Source: Pseudonocardia sp.
GTDB lineage: Bacteria > Actinomycetota > Actinomycetes > Mycobacteriales > Pseudonocardiaceae
DNA length: 12,455 nucleotides
Direction: 5' to 3'
Assembly (NCBI GenBank): GCA_030453005.1
Contig: JAKDLE010000028.1
Location: 1-12,455 of the forward strand
This document shows positions 1 through 4,342 of this stretch, piece after piece. Position numbers and translations under genes: made by a program. The notes below the pieces were generated by a model, which was not told the origin of the DNA, did no database searches, and worked only from the letters and a program-made list of their open reading frames with translations. How positions within the stretch are numbered: position 1 is the stretch's first letter; each line of letters begins with the position of its first letter.

Positions 1-80
1 TACCGCCGGATCTGGCCGGAAACGCTCCCGAACCGGTGATCATGGCGCTGGCCAGTAGATTCGCTCGCAAGCTCGCACAT
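1..80 (-). CDS. 5' end of an unidentified minus-strand gene, cut by window edge
   Basis: An ATG on the minus strand at 80-78 is preceded by a strong purine-rich ribosome binding site (GGAGGGAGGGG, about 3 bases before the ATG). The frame stays open to the edge, giving 26 residues beginning MCELASES. The first codons are made of the short repeat listed at 63-76, as also happens near gene starts elsewhere in the window. By position, directly after the FdhB-like remnant, it could be the membrane (NrfD-type) subunit that often follows FdhB in actinobacterial formate dehydrogenase operons. That is inference from gene order only, because the 26 residues carry no diagnostic motif. It may equally be a non-functional tail of the degraded locus. 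Confidence 0.3.
   Translation of the reverse strand, partial: MCELASESTGQRHDHRFGSVSGQIRR
63..76. repeat. Copy 1 of a 14-bp dispersed repeat (GCTCGCAAGCTCGC)
   Basis: The 14 bases at 63-76 are identical to 2728-2741. Read on the minus strand the copy is GCGAGCTTGCGAGC followed by GAATC, placed directly after an ATG start. It contains an inverted repeat and could fold or bind protein as a near-palindrome. A similar but expanded version lies at 1374-1395. I believe variants of this motif are common at gene starts in Pseudonocardia, but that is from memory and unchecked. Confidence 0.55.
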
Positions 81-281
81 CGGCCCCTCCCTCCCAGAAA
101 CGCCGCGACCGCCCCGCCGAGCAGCGCCAGCGCCGCGCCGCCGACGTGCCGCCACAAGGCAGGCAGGTCGCGGGTGGTAGACCACCGGGTCCGGCGGCAG
201 GCCGTAGACCTCCGGCTCGTCGAGCAGCAGGAAGAACGCGCCGTCGCCACCGATGCCGTCCTTCGGGTCGTGGCCGTAGAG
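81..281 (-). pseudogene. 3' remnant of an FdhB/FdoH-like 4Fe-4S formate dehydrogenase subunit, frameshifted
   Basis: On the minus strand, 281-180 reads LYGHDPKDGIGGDGAF and then a run containing DEPEVYGLPPDPVV. I recognise this as the C-terminal region of the iron-sulfur (beta) subunit of formate dehydrogenase-type molybdopterin oxidoreductases. The homologous continuation TTRDLPALWRHVGGAALALL, the start of the C-terminal membrane anchor, is present but one base out of frame. The break is a single extra base near 179. In the original frame the sequence becomes YHPRPACLV and arginine-rich nonsense. No stop codon closes the anchor frame before the window edge. The match begins abruptly near 281; nothing upstream (281-360) resembles the ferredoxin domain with its cysteine clusters, so most of the gene is missing. 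The next sequence belongs to an oppositely oriented helix-turn-helix gene, so a deletion or rearrangement joined the two. A sequencing error could explain the frameshift but not the missing 5' part. Confidence 0.62.
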
Positions 282-595
282 TTGCCGCCGTCCAGAGTGA
301 AGACCTCGTCACCGTCAAGCACATCGCGGCCCGTACGAGTCGCAGCTACGAGAGCGTGCGGCTACTGGCCGCCAGCCAGCGCGGGCCAGGAGGCTTCCCG
401 GCGCCGATGGCCTCCGGGAGCTGGCAGCTATACAGCTGGGTGCAGGTGTCGCGCTGGTTCGCCACTGCGATGGGCTTCGCCGACGAGGTCTCCGCCTACG
501 ACCGGACGATCGCCGCCGCCGACCACCTGGTGCGGGCCCGGGCGATTCTCGCGGAAGCCGCCGACGCCGCGCTGCTGACGCGGTTGGTCGCCTGA
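146..595 (+). pseudogene. N-terminally truncated helix-turn-helix (AlpA/MerR-like) DNA-binding protein
   Basis: From about 299 the frame encodes EDLVTVKHIAARTSRSYESV, then RLLAASQRGPGGFPAP and a tryptophan-rich stretch ending near WFATAMG. This is the typical layout of a small winged helix-turn-helix: an 'introduce helices' segment, the RGPGGFPAP turn, and SWQLYSWVQVSRWF as the wing. A helical C-terminal tail (residues roughly 115-149 of the long frame) follows. Proteins of this kind usually carry an N-terminal domain of around 70-90 residues before the DLV segment. Here the codons upstream of 281 are simply the antisense of the FdhB remnant (proline/arginine-rich, from ATG 146), with no ribosome binding site evident and no ATG or GTG closer to the domain. 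I therefore read it as truncated at about 281-299. It could still be expressed from 146 as a chimeric protein. Target unknown. Confidence 0.55.
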
Positions 596-848
596 GTGAT
601 GCACATGCCACGAACCCGCGAGCAGCTCGCCCAGCTTCCACTCCAGCACGGCGCGGCTCCTTCCTCATCAGACCGGCTCGTCGTCGGCGGTGCCGGCCGG
701 CTGGCTTCCGATCTATGGCCGCACGCAGCCTGCACGTCCGGGGCGCGGGCGGTCCGAGCTGCATCCAGCGCTGGGCGCCGGCAGCCTGTTCTGGGGCTGC
801 GATGCTGATGGCCGCGCGTCGACGCTCAGGCGTGTACTCTCGTGCACC
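596..848. other. Intergenic stretch with no supported gene
   Basis: Open frames exist on both strands, but none shows a recognisable motif or a ribosome binding site, and the GC-rich frames are arginine/alanine-rich translations typical of shadows. The segment separates the truncated helix-turn-helix gene from the toxin-antitoxin operon and carries that operon's promoter at its right end. It may be decayed coding sequence; I cannot name a source. Confidence 0.5.
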
Positions 849-858
849 ATGGGTACAC
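832..858 (+). promoter_or_regulatory. Putative antitoxin promoter/operator overlapping the start codon
   Basis: TACTCT at 835-840 fits the actinobacterial TANNNT -10 pattern. It lies 8 bases before the A of the antitoxin ATG (849), and no Shine-Dalgarno-like sequence precedes that ATG, so the transcript may be leaderless. No clear -35 box is visible. GTGTAC (832-837) and GTACAC (853-858) form an inverted repeat flanking the start. YefM-type antitoxins are known to bind operators built on TGTACA, so this could be the autoregulatory site. The assignment is inference from pattern only. Confidence 0.4.
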
Positions 859-1127
859 ACAGCCTCCGCGAACTACGCAGCAGCCTCGGCGCCGTCGTCC
901 GTGAGGTCGCCTACGGCGGGCACGAGGCGATCGTCACCGATAACGGCCGGGAGATCGCGGTCATCATCAGCCTCGAGGATTACGAGCGTCTCCACGAGCA
1001 CGCCGACGTCGCCGACGCCCTGCGGTTGCGAGAGTTGCGTGAGGTCGACTACCGGAGGATGTCGCTCGAGGAGATGCTCACGGCGCTCGGCGTGTCCATT
1101 GACGAGCTCGACCAGCTCGCCGGATGA
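849..1127 (+). CDS. Type II antitoxin, Phd/YefM family
   Basis: A 92-residue protein beginning MGTHSLRELRSSLGAVVREV. The N-terminal half (residues 1-50) is a Phd/YefM DNA-binding and dimerisation domain: the SLRELRSSLG helix, a central strand EAIVTDNGREIAVIISLEDY, and the usual xxLEDYERL ending. The acidic C-terminal tail (about 50-92) would wrap the toxin and mask its active site. In this family the antitoxin also represses its own operon, with the toxin as co-repressor. The start at 849 is chosen because the conserved domain begins there; an open frame further upstream lacks family character. Its stop overlaps the toxin start in an ATGA at 1124-1127, the standard order of antitoxin first with coupled translation. 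Confidence 0.93.
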   Translation: MGTHSLRELRSSLGAVVREVAYGGHEAIVTDNGREIAVIISLEDYERLHEHADVADALRLRELREVDYRRMSLEEMLTALGVSIDELDQLAG

Positions 1128-1375
1128 GGATCGAGTTCCACCCGGACGTGTACAAACAGCTCCAACAGTTGCCGCGCCCGGTGTTCGCGGCGGCGCTGCG
1201 GTCGGTTGTCGGGCTGGCTCACGACCCGCGTCCGGCCGGAGTGCGGAAGCTGGTGGGCGACCGGAGCGCCTGGCGGCTGCGAATCGGCGAGTACCGCATC
1301 GTCTACGAGATCGACGACGCGGCCCGGACGATCACCGTCATGCAGGTCCGGCACCGCCGCGACGTGTACCGCTGA
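1124..1375 (+). CDS. Type II toxin, RelE/ParE superfamily (RelE-type mRNA interferase)
   Basis: An 83-residue basic protein, typical length for RelE. It begins MRIEFHPDVYKQLQQLPRPV (strand then helix pair). The diagnostic core KLVGDRSAWRLRIGEYRIVY spans residues 42-61, and it ends with VMQVRHRRDVYR. RelE toxins cleave mRNA in the ribosomal A site using basic and aromatic residues. Candidates here are Lys42, Arg51, Arg58, Arg76, Arg78/79 and the terminal Tyr82-Arg83. ParE gyrase poisons share the fold, but the RxGxYRxxY plus HRRxVYR pattern fits the RelE branch better. It is translationally coupled to the upstream antitoxin by a 4-base overlap. The reading frame is intact with all core residues present, so the pair looks functional, unlike the broken genes to its left. 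Confidence 0.92.
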   Translation: MRIEFHPDVYKQLQQLPRPVFAAALRSVVGLAHDPRPAGVRKLVGDRSAWRLRIGEYRIVYEIDDAARTITVMQVRHRRDVYR

Positions 1376-1395
1376 GCGGAGCTTGCCGGAGCGAA
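1374..1395 (+). repeat. Diverged copy of the dispersed repeat at the toxin stop
   Basis: The segment overlaps the toxin stop codon and reads GAGCGGAGCTTGCCGG then AGCGAA. Compared with the minus-strand reading of 63-76 and its flank (GCGAGCTTGCGAGCGAA) it is the same motif with inserted G and C bases, keeping the inverted-repeat character. The relationship is a visual judgement over a short GC-rich sequence. Confidence 0.35.
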
Positions 1396-1450
1396 CATCG
1401 TTACATGAGTGCACCGCCTGCCGTGCCGAGAAGTCGGTGGCGACCCGCGG

Positions 1451-1519
1451 TCACTCCTTGCCGCGGCCGGTCGCGAGCACCGCGACGTGGTCCTCCCGCA
1501 GATGGCTGATCGCACCCAT
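1451..1519 (-). pseudogene. 22-codon minus-strand ORF, possible N-terminal scrap of a PPOX/F420-type flavoenzyme
   Basis: Downstream of qcrA, an ATG at 1519-1517 opens a 22-residue frame reading MGAISHLREDHVAVLATGRG then KE and stop. The segment LREDHVAVLATGR resembles the first strand and turn of pyridoxamine-5'-phosphate-oxidase-like F420-dependent proteins, whose next residues would be GRPHVSPV. That continuation is absent. It may be a remnant or pure chance. The rest of 1396-1561 shows only a weak GCGGG/CCCGC hairpin at 1520-1536, which could serve as a terminator between the convergent toxin and qcrA genes. Confidence 0.2.
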
Positions 1520-1561
1520 GCGGGTCGGGTGCCCGCGGGAAGCGAGCGGAAACGGCCTTCG

Positions 1562-2668
1562 TCAGCCCGCGCGCCACTCCCAGAACGTCGGCCCGACGGG
1601 CTCGACGAAGTCTCGGCGCGCGATGAGGTAGCCCTCCTCGTTCACCGTGATCGACAGCTGTGGGAGCGGGCGGGACGCTGGGCCGAACACCACGCGGGCG
1701 CCCTCGTTCATCGCGAACGCCGAATAGTGGCACGCGCAGATGCTGATGTTGTTCTGCGTGTCGTAGAGCGACGCCGGGCAGCCGAGGTGGGTGCAGATCT
1801 TCGAGAACGCGTAGTACTGCCCGTAGTGGAAGTCCTCCTGGCCGGGCCGGTGCGTGATCGCGGTGCCCGGCCGGAACCGGATGAGCATCACGGGCGAGTC
1901 GGAGGCCCGCTCGGCCGCGAGCAGGAGCTCTTTGTCCCCGCGGTCGGACTCGCGGAACGGGTACACCGTCATCATCGACCCCGGCACGATGTCCTCCGGC
2001 CGCACCCGCACGATCTCCCCGAGCACCCCGGTGTCGATGCGCAGGTAGACGGTCTCCTCGTTGAACGACTTCCATCCGGTGACCCACAGCGCGGCGTTGT
2101 CGCCGCCCTGCCACGGGTCGCGGACGAACGGGCCGATCGCGAGCGTGCCCGCGGTGACGCCGAAGATCGCGCCCGCGCCGAGCAGCACGCGCCGCAGCAG
2201 CTTCCGGCGGCCCAGCCCGGTGTCCTCGCCCGCCTCCGCGAACCGGGCCGTCGCGGTGACGCGCTGCACCTCACTCGCCGGGCCGTCGTGGCGCTGCTGC
2301 ACGGCGACCTCGTCCGGGTAGAAGTTCTTCTGGTAGGCGATCACGCCGATCGACAGCGCCAGAACCGAGAAGCCGAAGGTGAACCCGAGCAGGGGCGTGT
2401 ACCAGGAGTACCGGACGTAACCGTCCTGGCCGGGCACGACGTAGCGGTCGGGCCAGAGGATGTAGACGAGCACGAACGCGAGCGCGAGCAGGCCGGACAC
2501 GACGAACCACGCCGCGACCGCGCGCTCGGCCCGCTTCTCGGGCTTCGTCCCGCGGGTCGGCCAGTTGTCGGTCTTCGACGCGATGGCGACGTCGTCGAGC
2601 TCGCCGCCGAGCTCGACGAGCTGCTCGCGGCTCATCTCCCGCAGCTCCCGGTCACTGGGCTCGCTCAC
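1562..2668 (-). CDS. qcrA: Cytochrome bc1/bcc complex Rieske iron-sulfur subunit QcrA
   Basis: A 368-residue protein that carries the 2Fe-2S Rieske cluster and passes electrons from menaquinol to the cytochrome c subunit. The cluster boxes are CTHLGCP (Cys292, His294, Cys297) and CACHYSAF (Cys311, Cys313, His314): ligands Cys292, His294, Cys311, His314, with Cys297-Cys313 as the stabilising disulfide. Like other actinobacterial QcrA it has three predicted membrane helices (about 50-72, 91-112, 161-181) before the Rieske domain. GRRKLLRR at 153-160, just before the third helix, is a twin-arginine signal consistent with the known Tat-dependent insertion of that helix. GTG at 2668 is chosen because GAGGAG sits 5-10 bases upstream; an in-frame ATG at 2698 lacks such a site. 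It follows qcrC by 73 bases on the same strand. The usual next gene, qcrB, is not here but at 7101 on the opposite strand. Confidence 0.97.
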   Translation of the reverse strand: MSEPSDRELREMSREQLVELGGELDDVAIASKTDNWPTRGTKPEKRAERAVAAWFVVSGLLALAFVLVYILWPDRYVVPGQDGYVRYSWYTPLLGFTFGFSVLALSIGVIAYQKNFYPDEVAVQQRHDGPASEVQRVTATARFAEAGEDTGLGRRKLLRRVLLGAGAIFGVTAGTLAIGPFVRDPWQGGDNAALWVTGWKSFNEETVYLRIDTGVLGEIVRVRPEDIVPGSMMTVYPFRESDRGDKELLLAAERASDSPVMLIRFRPGTAITHRPGQEDFHYGQYYAFSKICTHLGCPASLYDTQNNISICACHYSAFAMNEGARVVFGPASRPLPQLSITVNEEGYLIARRDFVEPVGPTFWEWRAG

Positions 2669-2723
2669 GGGTCCTCCTCGCCGGCGCTCGTCGGCCACGT
2701 TCGCGGAGCTGCTGTGTCTGATG

Positions 2724-2745
2724 GTGAGCTCGCAAGCTCGCTCAC
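2724..2745. repeat. Copy 2 of the dispersed repeat as an inverted repeat at the qcrC-qcrA junction
   Basis: Contains the same 14 bases as 63-76 (here 2728-2741). The copy overlaps the qcrC stop codon (2742-2744). It is an inverted repeat: GAGCT (2726-2730), four-base loop, AGCTC (2735-2739), with outer arms GTGAGC (2724-2729) and GCTCAC (2740-2745). On the minus strand it begins GTGAGCGAGCTTGCGAGC, which would encode VSELAS, and another start-like GTGAGCGAG is the real qcrA start at 2668. It could act as an mRNA hairpin between the two genes. Confidence 0.6.
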
Positions 2746-3542
2746 GATCGCGCTCCGATCCACGCGGTCAGGACGACCAGGGCGACCAGGCCCACCAGCC
2801 ACGCGACCGCGCCCTCCGCGGTCGGCCCGACCTCTCCGAGGCTGTAGCCGCCGGGGGTGTTGCGCTCGCCGCGCACCGCGAGGACGTAGGCGATGATGTC
2901 CTCCTTCTCCTCCTGAGCGAGCATGCGGTCGCCGAACCGCGGCATCGCCTGCGGGCCGCTCAGCATCGCGGTGTAGATCTGCTCCGGGGTCGCGGCCCGG
3001 AGGTTGGGCGCGTACTTCCCGTTCAGCAGGGCGCCACCGCGGCCGGTGTAGCTGTGGCACGAGGCGCAGTTGAGCCGGAACAGCTCCGCGCCGCGCGCGA
3101 CGCCGTCGCCGACCAGCTCGGCGCCGCTCTGCTCGGGCCGGTCGGGCCCGCCCCCGTGCGCCGCGACGAAGGCGCCGAGCGCGCGCAGGTTCTGCCGACC
3201 CTGCGGGGTGGCGGGGTCGAAGACCGGGAGCGGCGGCTTGCGCAGAGCCTGGGCCTCCTGCCGGGCCAGCGGCATCCGGCCGGTGGAGACCTGGAAGTAG
3301 ACCGCCGCGTCGCCGACGCCGATCAGGCTCACCCCGCGGTCCGGCACGCCCTGCAGGTTCGCGCCGTGGCAGGCGATGCAGTTGTTGCTGTAGAGTTCCT
3401 GCCCCTTGGCGAGCAGCGCGGCGTCGCCCTGCGCGGTGGCGACCTGCGGCTGCGGCGCGAACAGCGCGTAGAGGCTCCCCGCCGCGAGCAGCGCCATCGC
3501 CAGCGCCAGCATTCGGATATGCCGGCGCCCCGGCCGGCGCAT
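2742..3542 (-). CDS. qcrC: Diheme cytochrome c subunit of the bcc complex, QcrC
   Basis: A 266-residue membrane-anchored protein with two cytochrome c domains, each with a CxxCH haem site: CIACH at 55-59 and CASCH at 159-163. Probable distal Met ligands are in SGRMPLAR (Met90) and QAMPRFGDRM (Met200). The segment GANLQGVPDRGVSLIGVGDA followed by VYFQVSTGRMP is characteristic of actinobacterial QcrC. An N-terminal helix (11-30) after a basic stretch and a C-terminal helix (244-262) anchor it. In bcc-aa3 supercomplexes this subunit replaces soluble cytochrome c and hands electrons directly to CuA of subunit II. The start is uncertain: ATG 3542 gives a basic leader of normal size but no clear ribosome binding site. 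In-frame GTG (3569, 3578) and TTG (3602) codons lie upstream, and the last overlaps a palindrome. It diverges from ctaC, so the two halves of the island share one regulatory region. Confidence 0.95.
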   Translation of the reverse strand: MRRPGRRHIRMLALAMALLAAGSLYALFAPQPQVATAQGDAALLAKGQELYSNNCIACHGANLQGVPDRGVSLIGVGDAAVYFQVSTGRMPLARQEAQALRKPPLPVFDPATPQGRQNLRALGAFVAAHGGGPDRPEQSGAELVGDGVARGAELFRLNCASCHSYTGRGGALLNGKYAPNLRAATPEQIYTAMLSGPQAMPRFGDRMLAQEEKEDIIAYVLAVRGERNTPGGYSLGEVGPTAEGAVAWLVGLVALVVLTAWIGARS

Positions 3543-3592
3543 CGGCGATCGACGGAGGAAGGCGAGCACCCGGACCACATGCCCAGCCGCGG

Positions 3593-3612
3593 CCGGGATC
3601 AAACATTCCCGG
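3593..3612. promoter_or_regulatory. Inverted repeat CCGGGA-N8-TCCCGG between qcrC and ctaC
   Basis: Perfect 6-bp arms (3593-3598 and 3607-3612) flank an AT-richer 8-base centre (TCAAACAT), in the only intergenic region from which both respiratory gene sets diverge. Its size and symmetry suit a dimeric repressor or activator, so it could coordinate both directions. No regulator is encoded nearby and no known operator consensus is recognised. Confidence 0.35.
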
Positions 3613-3626
3613 GTCGCCGCGTGGGT

Positions 3627-3656
3627 TTGAGCGACGGTGGCCTCGGGAAGTAATGG
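3627..3656 (+). promoter_or_regulatory. Possible promoter of the ctaC operon
   Basis: TTGAGC (3627-3632) and TAATGG (3651-3656) are separated by 18 bases and resemble -35/-10 boxes of a housekeeping-type sigma factor. They lie about 30 bases before the ctaC start. A strong ribosome binding site, GGAGGAG (3673-3679), follows. The -10 match is imperfect, so this is a weak prediction. Confidence 0.33.
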
Positions 3657-3685
3657 GGGTCGTCGCCCGGCCGGAGGAGTAGCGC

Positions 3686-4342
3686 ATGCCGTTCCGCAGC
3701 GTGTTCGACCAGATCTTCACCATCTGGACCGCGATCGCGGGCGGGGTGTTCGTGCTCGTGACGGCGGTCCTGCTGTTCGCGGTGGTCCGCAACCGGGCGA
3801 CGAAGCGGGAGCACCTGCCGTTCGCCGCCTCCGAGAACCACAAGGTGGAGTTCGGCTACGTCGTCGTTCTCGGGCTCATCGTCGCGGGACTGGTCACCGG
3901 CAGCTTCCTGGCGATCTCCCGGCTGCACTCCGGCGAGGGTCTCGCCGAGGAGGCGATGGCCGGGCCATCCACCCGCATCGACGTCACCGCGTTCCGGTGG
4001 TGCTGGGAGTTCGCCTACGCCGAGGCGCCGGTGACCGTGACCGGCACGTGCACGTCGGACGACTCCCCGGTCGTCGTGGTGCCGACGGACCGGCCGGTCG
4101 AGTTCGCGCTGACCTCCTCCGACGTGGTGCACTCCTTCTGGATACCGGACTGGGCCGCCAAGATGGACGCCTACCCGGACGACGTCAACGAGCTGCGCAT
4201 GGTCTTCCCCGAGGAGGGCATGTGGCGGGGCTTGTGCTCCGAGTTCTGCGGCACCCACCACGTCACCATGGACTTCTACGTGCGCGCGGTCTCCCCGGCC
4301 GAGTACGAGCAGTACCTCGCGGCCGCAAGCGTGGCCGCATGA
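3686..4342 (+). CDS. ctaC: Cytochrome c oxidase subunit II, CuA protein
   Basis: A 218-residue protein that accepts electrons from the cytochrome c subunit at a binuclear CuA centre and passes them to haem a. Two membrane helices (11-34 and 54-77) precede a cupredoxin domain. The CuA ligand set is complete: His149 in VVHSFW, then Cys184, Glu186, Cys188, His192 and Met195 in CSEFCGTHHVTM. The aromatic electron-entry patch is WCW (105-107) rather than the common WYW. Cys106 and Cys122 are extra cysteines that could pair; I recall this WCW...TGTC form in other actinobacterial subunit II proteins. There is no lipobox and no fused cytochrome c domain, so it is not a caa3-type subunit. ATG 3686 is fixed by GGAGGAG just upstream. 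The stop overlaps the ctaD start as ATGA. Confidence 0.96.
   Translation: MPFRSVFDQIFTIWTAIAGGVFVLVTAVLLFAVVRNRATKREHLPFAASENHKVEFGYVVVLGLIVAGLVTGSFLAISRLHSGEGLAEEAMAGPSTRIDVTAFRWCWEFAYAEAPVTVTGTCTSDDSPVVVVPTDRPVEFALTSSDVVHSFWIPDWAAKMDAYPDDVNELRMVFPEEGMWRGLCSEFCGTHHVTMDFYVRAVSPAEYEQYLAAASVAA

Noticed and set aside
596..808. 70-codon plus-strand ORF after the helix-turn-helix gene
   Set aside because: It starts in a GTGATGCACATG run without a ribosome binding site and has no family resemblance; composition is like neighbouring shadow frames.
1409..2896. 495-codon plus-strand frame across qcrA
   Set aside because: It is antisense to the Rieske gene, whose cluster boxes and helices are clearly encoded on the minus strand.
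3686..4342. caa3-type subunit II with fused cytochrome c
   Set aside because: The protein ends 23 residues after the CuA motif and contains no CxxCH.
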